Below are positions 35,446 through 44,912 of a DNA stretch of 64,000 nucleotides, in pieces. The position numbers and the translations under genes are program-made. A model generated the notes under the pieces. It was not told the DNA's origin and ran no database searches. It saw nothing but the letters and a program-made list of their open reading frames with translations. Each line of letters starts with the position of its first letter. Within the stretch, counting starts at the first letter, position 1. The stretch is taken from positions 1 to 64,000 of the forward strand of contig JAYFNB010000025.1 in the NCBI GenBank assembly GCA_034933685.1, given 5' to 3'. The DNA is from UBA8514 sp034933685. GTDB lineage: Bacteria > Bacillota > Clostridia > Lachnospirales > Anaerotignaceae.

Positions 35446-35475
35446 TTGACATTTTACTGTAATATGTGCTAATAT
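35446..35475 (+). promoter_or_regulatory. Promoter of the pyr operon
   Basis: TTGACA (35446-35451), 18-bp spacer, TAATAT (35470-35475) with TGC in front, an extended -10. Transcription should start near 35482, giving a leader of about 310 nt before pyrB. A short stem, AGATG/CATCT (35492-35506), followed by a T-run lies at the extreme 5' end of the transcript. Confidence 0.75.
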
Positions 35476-35537
35476 ATTTGACAATGCAAACAGATGGAAC
35501 ACATCTTTTTTATAAAAAACATAGGAGGATAATGGAT

Positions 35538-35672
35538 ATGATGAAGCTTTCGGCTACAAAAGAAACTTGTTTTTCGCCCATAGGGATAGGTGCTTTGTTT
35601 TTTAAGGACTGTGGTTTTTACGTTTCATTAAATTCTTTCCCCATTTGTTTTGAATATTGTTATTGGCAATGA
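35538..35672 (+). CDS. Leader peptide of the pyr operon (PyrL-like)
   Basis: A 44-codon reading frame behind AGGAGG (35523-35528, 9 nt from the ATG at 35538; ATGs at 35532 and 35541 are alternatives). The peptide runs from MMKLSATKET to FEYCYWQ and has no recognisable domain. Its codons are T-rich, with runs at 35598-35603 and 35615-35619. The stop codon (35670-35672) lies inside the 5' arm of the terminator that precedes pyrB, so a ribosome reaching the end would unfold that arm. This is the plan of the enterobacterial pyrBI leader, whose peptide also has 44 residues. The function is inferred. Confidence 0.7.
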   Translation: MMKLSATKETCFSPIGIGALFFKDCGFYVSLNSFPICFEYCYWQ

Positions 35673-35704
35673 AAAGAGTCTTTCTTTTTATTGCCTTTTC
35701 TTTT
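35665..35704 (+). terminator. Attenuator terminator before pyrB
   Basis: GGCAATGAAAAGA (35665-35677) pairs with TCTTTTTATTGCC (35683-35695), 13 bp with one G-U and a 5-nt loop, followed by TTTTCTTTTG. It lies about 90 nt before pyrB and after the promoter, so it can only act as an attenuator. The overlap with the leader-peptide stop suggests coupling to translation. No PyrR-binding-type sequence was seen. Confidence 0.8.
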
Positions 35705-35792
35705 GCAAAAATATAAAAAATTATAAAAATGCAAAAATAATGTATATTTATGAATATTTATTAACACAAACTACTGAAAGGGTGGTATAATA

Positions 35793-36713
35793 ATGCTAAA
35801 CCGTAAAGATGTTTTAGGGCTTCGGGATATGAGTAAAACTGAAATTATGGAAATACTTGATACTGCAAAGGAAATGAAAAAAAGAATTGATAACCCAGCA
35901 CTTAGAGTGGATGAACTAAAGTATACAAGCGTTATAACACTATTTTACGAAAACAGCACCAGAACTAAAACCTCTTTTTCATTAGCAGGTAAATATCTTG
36001 GTGCAACAGTTCAGGATTTGGGGATATCCACCAGTAGTGTAAGCAAGGGTGAAAGCCTTATTGACACGGGAAAAACCCTTGACCAAATGGGCGTAGAAAT
36101 AATGATTATGCGTAACTCGCTTACAGGTGCACCGCACGTGTTGGCTAAAAACGTTAATGCGCATGTAATAAATGCAGGAGATGGTTCAAACGAACATCCA
36201 ACACAAGCCCTTTTAGACCTTTACACCATTCAAGATTACAAAAAAAGCTTCGAAGGACTTAAGGTTGCTATAATAGGTGATATATCTCATAGCCGAGTGG
36301 CAAGAAGCAATGTGTTTGGTTTAAGCAAGCTTGGGGCAGATGTTACCCTTGCAGGGCCATCAACACTACTTGGCGGTTTGCACCAGCTTGGTGTAAAAAC
36401 TACTTCCGATATAAAGAAAGCAATTACCGATGCAGATGTTGTTATGGGACTTAGGATACAGTTTGAAAGGCAAAAAACAATGAGCTTCCCTGGCATTGGC
36501 GAATATAGAGAGCTATTTGGTATAAACAGTGATTTACTTAAATATGCAAAAAAAGATGTTTTAATTATGCACCCAGGCCCTGTAAACAGAGGGGTTGAAT
36601 TAAGCACCGAGGTTGTGGATTGTGGAAACTCTGTTATAAATATTCAAGTTAAAAATGGTGTTGCGGTAAGAATGGCAATACTTAAACTTCTTGCAAAGGG
36701 AGGAAAAAAATAA
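35793..36713 (+). CDS. pyrB: Aspartate carbamoyltransferase catalytic subunit
   Basis: A 306-residue transcarbamylase, the first committed step of pyrimidine synthesis (carbamoyl phosphate plus aspartate). The carbamoyl phosphate loop FYENSTRTKTSF (about 50-61) and HPGPVNRGVEL (about 262-272) are intact. No regulatory subunit gene pyrI follows, so the enzyme is probably an unregulated trimer. It ends in TAATG shared with pyrC. Confidence 0.96.
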   Translation: MLNRKDVLGLRDMSKTEIMEILDTAKEMKKRIDNPALRVDELKYTSVITLFYENSTRTKTSFSLAGKYLGATVQDLGISTSSVSKGESLIDTGKTLDQMGVEIMIMRNSLTGAPHVLAKNVNAHVINAGDGSNEHPTQALLDLYTIQDYKKSFEGLKVAIIGDISHSRVARSNVFGLSKLGADVTLAGPSTLLGGLHQLGVKTTSDIKKAITDADVVMGLRIQFERQKTMSFPGIGEYRELFGINSDLLKYAKKDVLIMHPGPVNRGVELSTEVVDCGNSVINIQVKNGVAVRMAILKLLAKGGKK

Positions 36714-38005
36714 TGAAAACACTTATTAAAAATGGAAGATTAATAAATCCTGCAACAAATATTAATGATATTATGGATATACTTATTGAGGACGACAAAA
36801 TTGTTGAAATTAATGAGGAAATTAAAACTTCAGCAGATAAAACTATTGATGCAAACGGGAAGATAGTTACACCGGGCTTCATTGATGTACACGTACACCT
36901 TCGAGACCCAGGTTTTGAGTATAAAGAAACTATTGAAACAGGAAGTATGTCAGCGGTTATGGGTGGTTTTACAACAATCTGCTGTATGCCAAACACAGAC
37001 CCTGTAATTGACAGTGAAATTATGGTTGAATATATAAAGCTTAGGGCGCAAAGAGAGGCCTTTTGCAATATACTTCCAATAGGTGCAATTACAAAAGGTC
37101 AAAATGGTGAAGAACTTGCAAACATAGGCAAAATGGTTAATGCAGGTGCTTGCGGAATAAGTGAAGACGGAAAAAGCGTTTTGAATGCTGCAATGCTTAA
37201 AACGGCAATGAATTATTCTAAAATGTTTAATATACCTGTTATGAGCCATTGCGAGGACAAGTCTTTGGTTGCAGGCGGCGTTATGAATGCAGGTTCTCAA
37301 AGCCAGCTTTTAGGGCTTAAAGGAATATCCAACGACAGTGAGGACGTTATTGTTGCAAGAGATATTATTCTTGCAAAAAGCACCGGTGCAAAACTTCACC
37401 TATGCCATGTATCAACTAAAGGGGCTATAGACTTAATAAGAGATGCTCAGGCAAGAGGGCAACAGGTTAGTGCGGAAATTTGCCCACACCATTTTACATT
37501 AAGCGATATGGACATAGTGGATTACGATGCGAACACAAAAATGAATCCGCCTCTGCGTTCCAACGATGACGTTATGGCACTTAGAGAAGCTTTAAAAGAC
37601 GGAACAGTTGGAATTATTGCCACTGACCATGCACCGCATGGAACAGACGAAAAAAACTGCGAATATGATAAAGCGGCTTTTGGAATTGTTGGTCTTGAAA
37701 CTGCCTTTGCACTAGGTAACACAGTTCTTGTAGGCGGAAATTGGCTTACAATAGATAAACTTATTGAAAAAATGACAATTAACCCAGCGAAGCTTTTGGG
37801 TATTGATAAAGGAAGTATTGAAGTTGGAAAAGTAGCAGACATTACAATTATAGATTCAAATTGTGAATACGAAATTGACGCAAAAGCTTTTAAATCCAAG
37901 GGTAAAAACACTCCTTTTAACGGATACAGAGTTAAAGGGAAAGTTTTATATACAATTGTAGGCGGTAAGGTAAAAGTTGAGGAGGGTAATCTTAATGATA
38001 ATTGA
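36713..38005 (+). CDS. pyrC: Dihydroorotase
   Basis: A 430-residue amidohydrolase that closes carbamoyl aspartate to dihydroorotate. The metal-binding HVHLRDPGFE (about 60-69), further His ligands in SHCED and CHVST, and ATDHAPH are all present. The length fits the class I (long) form. The start codon overlaps the pyrB stop by one base. Confidence 0.95.
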   Translation: MKTLIKNGRLINPATNINDIMDILIEDDKIVEINEEIKTSADKTIDANGKIVTPGFIDVHVHLRDPGFEYKETIETGSMSAVMGGFTTICCMPNTDPVIDSEIMVEYIKLRAQREAFCNILPIGAITKGQNGEELANIGKMVNAGACGISEDGKSVLNAAMLKTAMNYSKMFNIPVMSHCEDKSLVAGGVMNAGSQSQLLGLKGISNDSEDVIVARDIILAKSTGAKLHLCHVSTKGAIDLIRDAQARGQQVSAEICPHHFTLSDMDIVDYDANTKMNPPLRSNDDVMALREALKDGTVGIIATDHAPHGTDEKNCEYDKAAFGIVGLETAFALGNTVLVGGNWLTIDKLIEKMTINPAKLLGIDKGSIEVGKVADITIIDSNCEYEIDAKAFKSKGKNTPFNGYRVKGKVLYTIVGGKVKVEEGNLNDN

Positions 38006-38921
38006 CAAACTTATTGAGAAAATTAAGGAAACTGAAAATCCAACTGTAGTTGGCCTTGACCCAAGACTTTCCTATGTGCCAAAGCATATTAAGGAACAAT
38101 GTTTTGAGGAATTTGGAAAAACACCAAAGGCTGTTGCTGAGGCATTCTTCCTTTTTAATAAGGAACTTATAGATGCAACCTTCGACCTTATACCTGCTGT
38201 TAAACCACAGGTTGCCATGTACGAAATGCTTGGTGCAGAGGGAATAGACAGCTATATTAGAACCATTAAATATGCAAAGGGAAAAGACCTTGTAATTATT
38301 GGGGATGTTAAGCGTGGTGACATTGCGTCAACAGCAGAAGCATATTCCGATGGGCATATTGGTCGAATTGATGTTGAGGGAAACAAGTTTGAAATTTACC
38401 ATGAGGATTTTATTACACTAAACCCATACCTTGGCTGGGACTCAATTGAGCCATATATGGCTAACTGCAAGGCTTACGAAAAAGGTATGTTCGTACTTGT
38501 TAAAACCTCAAACCCTAACAGCGGTCAGTTGCAGGATTTGGATGTTGGCGGAAAAACTCTCTATCAGCACGTGGGTGAGCTTACAAATGAATGGGGCAAA
38601 GACCTTATTGGAAAATATGGTTACTCAAGCGTTGGTGCAGTGGTTGGCGCAACTCATCCAGAGCAAGCTAGAAATCTTAGAGAAATTATGCCAAATACGT
38701 TTTTCCTTGTACCAGGTTATGGCGCACAGGGCGGAACAGCAGAGGATTTGTCAGTTTGCTTCGACAAAGACGGACTTGGTGCAATTGTTAATTCATCAAG
38801 AGGAATTATTGCGGCACACCAAAAGAAAGAATATAAAGAAAAATACAGTGAAAAGGAATTTGCACTTGCGGCAAGACATGCAGTGTTGGATATGAAAGCT
38901 GATTTGAGGAGATGTGTATAA
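37995..38921 (+). CDS. pyrF: Orotidine 5'-phosphate decarboxylase, long (type 2) form
   Basis: A 308-residue TIM-barrel enzyme for the last step of UMP synthesis. The catalytic DVKRGDIASTAEAY segment (about 98-111) carries the Asp-Lys-Asp set. The length and sequence match the type 2 group rather than the approximately 235-residue type 1. The ATG at 37995 has GAGGAGGG upstream inside the end of pyrC. It ends in TAATG shared with carA. Confidence 0.94.
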   Translation: MIIDKLIEKIKETENPTVVGLDPRLSYVPKHIKEQCFEEFGKTPKAVAEAFFLFNKELIDATFDLIPAVKPQVAMYEMLGAEGIDSYIRTIKYAKGKDLVIIGDVKRGDIASTAEAYSDGHIGRIDVEGNKFEIYHEDFITLNPYLGWDSIEPYMANCKAYEKGMFVLVKTSNPNSGQLQDLDVGGKTLYQHVGELTNEWGKDLIGKYGYSSVGAVVGATHPEQARNLREIMPNTFFLVPGYGAQGGTAEDLSVCFDKDGLGAIVNSSRGIIAAHQKKEYKEKYSEKEFALAARHAVLDMKADLRRCV

Positions 38922-40006
38922 TGGAAAAGACAATTAAAGCTGAATTGATACTTGAAAACGGCGTTCGTTTCAAAGGCAAGGCTTTTGGCTACGTTAAAGA
39001 AACCGTTGGAGAAGTAGTTTTTAACACAGGAATGACAGGCTATGAGGAACTTTTAACAGACCCATCATATGCAGGACAGATAGTTACAATGACATATCCG
39101 CTAATTGGTAACTATGGCATTAACTTAGATGACATGGAAAGTGATGGCCCTCGACTTAAAGGCTTTGTAGTAAGAGAAAAGTGCGATTATCCAAATAACT
39201 GGAGATGTGAAATGGACATCGATGGTTTCCTTAAACAAAATAAAATAATGGGAATCGAAGGTGTAGATACACGTGCTTTAACAAAAATTCTTCGTGACCA
39301 TGGAACAATGAAGGGAATTATTACAACAAGATGTAAGGACCTTTCTGATAAGCAGATTCAACTTAAATTTGAAAGCCTTAATAATAGAAATGTAATTAAA
39401 GAATGTACAATTAAAGAAAAATACGAAATTCCAGGCAAAGGAACACATATTGCATTTGTTGACATGGGTGCAAAAAGGGGAATTTTAAGAGATTTTAAGG
39501 CTCGTGGATGTAAGATTACTGTATTCCCTGCATTTACAACAGCAGAAGAAATTTTGGCAGTAAATCCAGATGCGGTTTTCCTTTCAAATGGCCCTGGAGA
39601 CCCTAAGGACGTACCTGAAATTATTGAAACAGTTAGAAACCTTGTTGGCAAAAAACCAATACTTGGTGTTTGCATGGGTAATCAGCTTATAAACCTTGCT
39701 TTAGGCGGAGATACCAAAAAAATGAAGTTTGGGCACCACGGCGGAAATCATCCTGTTAAAGACCTTAAAACAGGAAGAGTTTACATTACAAGCCAAAACC
39801 ATGAATATGTAGTTTGCGACCTTCCAGAAGGCGTTGAGGCAGCTTTTGTTAATATAAATGACAATACAATTGAGGGTATAAAGCATAAAACCTTACCAAT
39901 TTTCAGTGTTCAGTTCCATCCAGAGGCAAGCCCTGGCCCATTGGATTCAGGCTTCTTATTTGACAGATTTTTAGAAATAATAGAAAGAGGTGGAGATAAT
40001 GCCTAA
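38921..40006 (+). CDS. carA: Carbamoyl-phosphate synthase small subunit
   Basis: A 361-residue glutaminase subunit. The N-terminal CPSase domain begins ELILENGVRFKGKAFG and contains NTGMTGYEELLTDPSY. The C-terminal class I amidotransferase has its nucleophile in GVCMGNQL and His/Glu in QFHPEASPGP. The start at 38921 lies 9 nt after GAGGAG; an ATG at 38912 abuts that site. It overlaps carB by 8 nt. Confidence 0.95.
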   Translation: MEKTIKAELILENGVRFKGKAFGYVKETVGEVVFNTGMTGYEELLTDPSYAGQIVTMTYPLIGNYGINLDDMESDGPRLKGFVVREKCDYPNNWRCEMDIDGFLKQNKIMGIEGVDTRALTKILRDHGTMKGIITTRCKDLSDKQIQLKFESLNNRNVIKECTIKEKYEIPGKGTHIAFVDMGAKRGILRDFKARGCKITVFPAFTTAEEILAVNPDAVFLSNGPGDPKDVPEIIETVRNLVGKKPILGVCMGNQLINLALGGDTKKMKFGHHGGNHPVKDLKTGRVYITSQNHEYVVCDLPEGVEAAFVNINDNTIEGIKHKTLPIFSVQFHPEASPGPLDSGFLFDRFLEIIERGGDNA

Positions 40007-43000
40007 GGATAATACAATTAAAAAGGTGCTTGTAATTGGTTCAGGCCCTATAGTTATAGGTCAGGCGGCAGAGTTTGACTATTCTGGTACTCAGGCAGTT
40101 CAGGCAATAAAGGAAGAAGGCATTGAGGTTGTACTTGTAAACAGCAACCCAGCCACAATTATGACAGACAGGGATATGGCAGACCATACTTATATTGAGC
40201 CTTTAACTGTGGAATTCATTGAAAAGGTTATTGCAAAAGAGCGTCCAGACAGCATTATTGCAGGTATGGGTGGGCAAACAGGTCTTAACCTTAGCTGCGA
40301 GCTTTACGACAAGGGTGTACTTGCAAAATATAATGTTCGTGTAATCGGTACTTCTATAGAATCTATAAAAGAGGGCGAAGACAGAGATTCTTTTAAGAAA
40401 TTAATGGAAAAAACCAATCAGCCTATAATTGAAAGCGAAGTTGTTACAACAGTAGATGCGGCAGTGGCTTTTGCTGAAAAAATTGGCTATCCTGTAATTG
40501 TTCGCCCTGCATACACACTTGGTGGAACAGGCGGCGGGATTGCCGATGACGAAGACCAGCTTAGAGAAATCGCAACACAGGGTATCCATTTAAGCCGTGT
40601 TGGTCAGTTACTTATTGAAAGAAGTATTAAGGGCTGGAAAGAAATTGAGTTTGAGGTAATGCGTGACGGAGCAGGAAACTGTATTACAGTATGCTCTATG
40701 GAAAATGTAGACCCTGTTGGCGTACACACTGGAGACAGTATTGTTGTAGCCCCCGCACAAACTCTTTGCGACAGAGAATATCAAATGCTTAGAAAAGCGG
40801 CTATTGATATTATTGACTCTATAGAAATTGAGGGTGGTTGTAACGTACAGTTTGCCCTTGACCCATACAGCTTTAACTATGCAGTAATTGAAATTAACCC
40901 ACGTGTTAGCCGTTCATCAGCACTTGCTTCAAAGGCAACAGGCTATCCTATTGCTAAGGTTGCAGCAAAAATTGCCCTTGGTTATAGATTGGACGAAATT
41001 AAAAATGCTGTAACAAAGAAAACATTTGCTTGCTTTGAACCTACAATAGACTACGTAGTTTGCAAAATACCAAAGTGGCCTTTTGATAAATTTAAAAGTG
41101 CAAAACGTACCCTTGGCACAAAAATGATGGCAACTGGCGAAATTATGTCCATTGGCAACAGCTTTGAAAGTGCATTGTTAAAGGGTATTCGTTCCCTTGA
41201 AATAGGACAGTACACACTTGAGAGAAAATATAGCAAATCCAAAAGTTTAGACGAACTAAAAAAGAGAGTGGTTGTTCCAGATGACGAAAGACTTTTTGAC
41301 CTTGCAGAAATGCTTCGCCGTGGCTACAGAGTTGAAAAGGTTTGCGAAATTACAGGCATGGACAAGTTTTTCGTATACAAAATCAAGAAAATCGTTGACC
41401 TTGAAGAAGAACTTAAAGCACTTACAATCAATGACCTTAACGAGGATTTATTGAGAGAATACAAGAAAATTGGTTTTTCCGACAAGGGTATCGCAGACCT
41501 TTTACAAGTTGCTCCGCCAGAAATTTACAAACTTCGTAAAGAATGGAACATTATGCCAGTATATAAAATGGTTGATACATGTGCTGGTGAGTTTGAAGCA
41601 GTTACACCATACTACTATTCAACTTACGATGAATACGATGAAGTTATTGTATCAAATAAGAAAAAGGTTATTGTTATAGGTTCAGGTCCAATAAGAATTG
41701 GTCAGGGTATAGAATTTGACTACTGCTCAGTACATTCAGTGTTAGCTCTTAAACGAGCAGGAATTGAAACAATTATAATTAACAACAATCCAGAAACAGT
41801 TTCAACTGACTTTGATACCTCAGACAAGCTTTACTTTGAACCACTTACTGAAGAAGACGTGTTAAACATTGTTGAAAAAGAAAAACCAGATGGAGTTATC
41901 CTTCAGTTTGGTGGACAAACAGCAATTAAACTTGCAAACTTTTTCCGAGAAATGGAAATACCTATTTACGGCACAAAGCCAGAGCAAATTGACGCCGCAG
42001 AGGACAGAGAAAAGTTTGAAGAACTTCTTGAAAAATTAGACATTAGACGCCCAAAGGGCAAAGGTGTTTGGAGTGTAGAAGAAGGCATTGAGGTTGCAAA
42101 TGACCTTGGCTACCCTGTGCTTGTAAGACCATCTTATGTACTTGGCGGACAGGGCATGGAAATTACTTACATGGAAGAACAGCTTGTGAAGTATCTTGAG
42201 GCGGCTTTCGTTAAGGATACCAAAAACCCTGTACTTATTGACCGTTACCTCTTGGGACGTGAAATTGAAGTTGATGCCATTTGTGATGGAACAGATGTTG
42301 TAATACCTGGTATTATGGAACATCTTGAAAGAGCAGGCGTTCACAGCGGAGACTCTATTTCAATCTATCCTCCACAGCATTTGTCCGACAGAATTAAAGA
42401 AGAAATTATGGATGTTACAAAGAAAATCTCAATTGCACTTGAAGTAATTGGTATGATTAACATTCAGTTTATTGAATATAAGGGCGAGCTTAACATAATT
42501 GAGGTTAACCCAAGAAGCAGCCGTACTGTGCCTTATATTAGCAAAGTTACAGGTGTACCAATTATAGATTTAGCGACAAAGGTTATGCTTGGTAACAAGC
42601 TTAAAGACCTTGGATATACAAGCGGAATTTGTCCAGAGCCATCATTGGTTTGCATAAAAGTTCCGATTTTCTCTACAGAAAAACTTCCACAGGTTGAGGT
42701 TAGCCTTGGGCCAGAAATGCGTTCCACTGGTGAAATACTTGGTGTTGGAAAAACACTTGTAAATGCTCTTTACAAAGGCTTTATTGCAGCAGGCACAATT
42801 TTACCAAAGAAAAATGGTACTGCACTTGTAACTGTTAAGGAATATGACAGACCAGATTTCCTGCCAATTGCAAAGCGTCTAAATAACCTTGGTTATAAAT
42901 TCCTTGCAACAGACGGTACTGCGGAATACCTTAAAGAAAATGGCATTGAGAACATCACCATTGTAAGAAAAATAGGTGAGGGTGTTCCAAATGTTCTGGA

Positions 43001-43214
43001 TATAGTTAGAAGTGGTATGATTGACATTATTATTAACACACCGAATAAGGGTAACAATTCTGTAAGCGACGGTTTCAAAATTAGACGTGCGGCGGCAGAA
43101 AGCAGTGTAAACCTTATGACATCTTTGGATACAATGAATGCATTGCTTGATGTAATGGAAAGTGATATTACAACTGACAAAATAGATGTAATTGCACTGG
43201 AGGAAATTAAATGA
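39999..43214 (+). CDS. carB: Carbamoyl-phosphate synthase large subunit
   Basis: About 1071 residues with two homologous ATP-grasp halves. Each begins with an IGSGPI motif (VLVIGSGPIVIGQAAEFDYS and VIVIGSGPIRIGQGIEFDY). Glycine-rich loops ALGGTGGG-like (YTLGGTGGGI) and VLGGQGM are intact, and an MGS-like allosteric domain forms the C-terminus (LATDGTAEYLKENGI). It makes carbamoyl phosphate for PyrB and for arginine synthesis. It ends in ATGA shared with pyrK. Confidence 0.97.
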   Translation: MPKDNTIKKVLVIGSGPIVIGQAAEFDYSGTQAVQAIKEEGIEVVLVNSNPATIMTDRDMADHTYIEPLTVEFIEKVIAKERPDSIIAGMGGQTGLNLSCELYDKGVLAKYNVRVIGTSIESIKEGEDRDSFKKLMEKTNQPIIESEVVTTVDAAVAFAEKIGYPVIVRPAYTLGGTGGGIADDEDQLREIATQGIHLSRVGQLLIERSIKGWKEIEFEVMRDGAGNCITVCSMENVDPVGVHTGDSIVVAPAQTLCDREYQMLRKAAIDIIDSIEIEGGCNVQFALDPYSFNYAVIEINPRVSRSSALASKATGYPIAKVAAKIALGYRLDEIKNAVTKKTFACFEPTIDYVVCKIPKWPFDKFKSAKRTLGTKMMATGEIMSIGNSFESALLKGIRSLEIGQYTLERKYSKSKSLDELKKRVVVPDDERLFDLAEMLRRGYRVEKVCEITGMDKFFVYKIKKIVDLEEELKALTINDLNEDLLREYKKIGFSDKGIADLLQVAPPEIYKLRKEWNIMPVYKMVDTCAGEFEAVTPYYYSTYDEYDEVIVSNKKKVIVIGSGPIRIGQGIEFDYCSVHSVLALKRAGIETIIINNNPETVSTDFDTSDKLYFEPLTEEDVLNIVEKEKPDGVILQFGGQTAIKLANFFREMEIPIYGTKPEQIDAAEDREKFEELLEKLDIRRPKGKGVWSVEEGIEVANDLGYPVLVRPSYVLGGQGMEITYMEEQLVKYLEAAFVKDTKNPVLIDRYLLGREIEVDAICDGTDVVIPGIMEHLERAGVHSGDSISIYPPQHLSDRIKEEIMDVTKKISIALEVIGMINIQFIEYKGELNIIEVNPRSSRTVPYISKVTGVPIIDLATKVMLGNKLKDLGYTSGICPEPSLVCIKVPIFSTEKLPQVEVSLGPEMRSTGEILGVGKTLVNALYKGFIAAGTILPKKNGTALVTVKEYDRPDFLPIAKRLNNLGYKFLATDGTAEYLKENGIENITIVRKIGEGVPNVLDIVRSGMIDIIINTPNKGNNSVSDGFKIRRAAAESSVNLMTSLDTMNALLDVMESDITTDKIDVIALEEIK

Positions 43215-43984
43215 AATCAATTGCCATAGCTGAAATTTTATATAACAATAAACTAAGCGACGGAATTTTTGAAATGATTATTGCAGCAGAGGCAATTGCC
43301 AAAGAGGCAAAAGCTGGTCAGTTTGTAAATGTTTACACAGGTCTTGGGGAGAATATCCTTCCCAGACCGATTTCTATTAGTGAAATTGACAAAAATAGTG
43401 GTACGCTAACACTTATTTATCAAGTTGTTGGTAAGGGTACAAAATGTTTTTCGGAGTTCGTTGCTGGGCAAGAAATTAAGGTTCTTGGTCCTCTTGGAAA
43501 CGGCTTTACCATTCCGTCAGAAGAAGGTAACCATGTTGTAGTTGGTGGAGGCATTGGCGCTCCTCCACTTATTGAGTTGATGAAAGCCCTTAAGGGTACG
43601 GTTACAGTTTTCCTTGGTGCCAGAAGTAATCCAATTTTAGTTGAAAAATTTGAAGCACTTGGTGCAACTGTGCATATTGCTACTGACGATGGAAATGTTG
43701 GCTTTAAAGGAAATGTTGTACAACTTATGGATAAAATACAGCCAAAAGCAGACTTTATATACTCTTGTGGTCCTAAAATTATGCTTAAATTTCTTTCACA
43801 ATGGGCAAAAGATAAAGGGGTAAATGCGCAAGTTTCTATGGAAGAAAGAATGGCATGTGGTATTGGCGCATGTGTTGGCTGTGCAGTTAAAATAAAAAAA
43901 GAGGGCGAAAGTGACTGGCAGAACCTTAAGGTTTGCAAAGATGGTCCGGTATTTATGAGTAACGAGGTGGTTTGGGATGAGTAG
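43211..43984 (+). CDS. pyrK: Dihydroorotate dehydrogenase electron-transfer subunit
   Basis: A 257-residue FAD and [2Fe-2S] protein that passes electrons from PyrD to NAD. The flavin-binding RPISISE and nucleotide-binding GGGIGAPP are present. The cluster cysteines are Cys216, 221, 224 and 242 (C-X4-C-X2-C-X17-C). It marks the class 1B enzyme, typical of Gram-positive anaerobes. It overlaps carB by 4 nt and pyrD by 8 nt. Confidence 0.95.
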   Translation: MKSIAIAEILYNNKLSDGIFEMIIAAEAIAKEAKAGQFVNVYTGLGENILPRPISISEIDKNSGTLTLIYQVVGKGTKCFSEFVAGQEIKVLGPLGNGFTIPSEEGNHVVVGGGIGAPPLIELMKALKGTVTVFLGARSNPILVEKFEALGATVHIATDDGNVGFKGNVVQLMDKIQPKADFIYSCGPKIMLKFLSQWAKDKGVNAQVSMEERMACGIGACVGCAVKIKKEGESDWQNLKVCKDGPVFMSNEVVWDE

Positions 43985-44888
43985 TATAAACACATCAGTA
44001 AATATTGCGGGAGTTGAAATGAAAAATCCTGTGACCACAGCATCTGGCACATTTGGTTCTGGAAGGGAATTTGCAGAATTTGTTGACCTTAATCTTTTAG
44101 GTGCAGTTACTGTTAAAGGTGTTGCAGACCAACCTTGGAAAGGCAACAACACACCAAGAATTGCAGAAACCTATGGTGGTATGCTTAATTCTGTTGGGCT
44201 ACAAAATCCTGGAGCAGATTATTTTATTGAGAATGATATTCCTTTTTTGCGTCAGTTTAATACAAAAATAATTGTTAATCTTTGTGGACATAGCATAGAA
44301 GAATATTGTGCAGTTGCAGAAAGAATGAGTGAAGCAGATGTAGATATGTTTGAACTTAACATTTCTTGTCCCAATGTCTCGGCCGGCGGAATTACTTTTG
44401 GAACTGAGCCCAAAATGGCAGAAAAAGTAGTTTCTGAAGTTAAGAAATATGCAAAAAAACCAATGATTGTTAAGCTTACGCCAAATGTAACTGATATTAC
44501 TGAAATAGCACGAGCAGCAGAAGCAGGCGGAGCAGATGGGCTTTCACTTATCAACACTTTGCTTGGTATGAGGATAGACATAAATAAACGTAAACCTATC
44601 CTTGCCAATAAGGTAGGCGGTTTTTCTGGACCTGCGATTAAGCCAGTTGCTGTACGCATGGTTTATCAGGTGGCAAAGTCAACTAATTTACCTATAATCG
44701 GTATGGGTGGAATTTCCACGTGGGAAGATGCAATTGAATTTATTATGGCTGGTGCAACAGGTATTGCCGTTGGTACTGCAAACTTTACAAATCCATTTGC
44801 AACAGAGGAAATTGTAAAAGGTATTGAGGAATATATGCATACCAATGGAATTAAGAATTTAGCAGAGATAAGAGGAATTATAGAGTAG
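43977..44888 (+). CDS. pyrD: Dihydroorotate dehydrogenase, class 1B catalytic subunit
   Basis: A 303-residue FMN enzyme oxidising dihydroorotate to orotate. NPVTTASGTFGSG at the N-terminus, the catalytic Cys in NISCPNVSAGG, and the FMN phosphate motif GMGGISTWEDA are present. It pairs with the upstream PyrK. Soluble and NAD-linked, fitting anaerobic life. Confidence 0.96.
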   Translation: MSSINTSVNIAGVEMKNPVTTASGTFGSGREFAEFVDLNLLGAVTVKGVADQPWKGNNTPRIAETYGGMLNSVGLQNPGADYFIENDIPFLRQFNTKIIVNLCGHSIEEYCAVAERMSEADVDMFELNISCPNVSAGGITFGTEPKMAEKVVSEVKKYAKKPMIVKLTPNVTDITEIARAAEAGGADGLSLINTLLGMRIDINKRKPILANKVGGFSGPAIKPVAVRMVYQVAKSTNLPIIGMGGISTWEDAIEFIMAGATGIAVGTANFTNPFATEEIVKGIEEYMHTNGIKNLAEIRGIIE

Positions 44889-44912
44889 GGAACGAAGAGC
44901 AGGAGGAAACTT

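Noticed and set aside
35492..35511. Early terminator at the 5' end of the pyr leader
   Set aside because: The AGATG/CATCT stem is only 5 bp and lies within about 25 nt of the start site; a pause or 5' hairpin is more plausible than a terminator.
35446..35792. PyrR-binding loop in the pyr leader
   Set aside because: No sequence resembling the conserved PyrR anti-antiterminator loop was found by eye on the plus strand.
43420..44052. A 210-codon open frame antisense to pyrK and pyrD
   Set aside because: It is the mirror of two strongly supported genes, has no ribosome site and its protein is Ser/Thr/Pro-rich in the way typical of antisense shadows.
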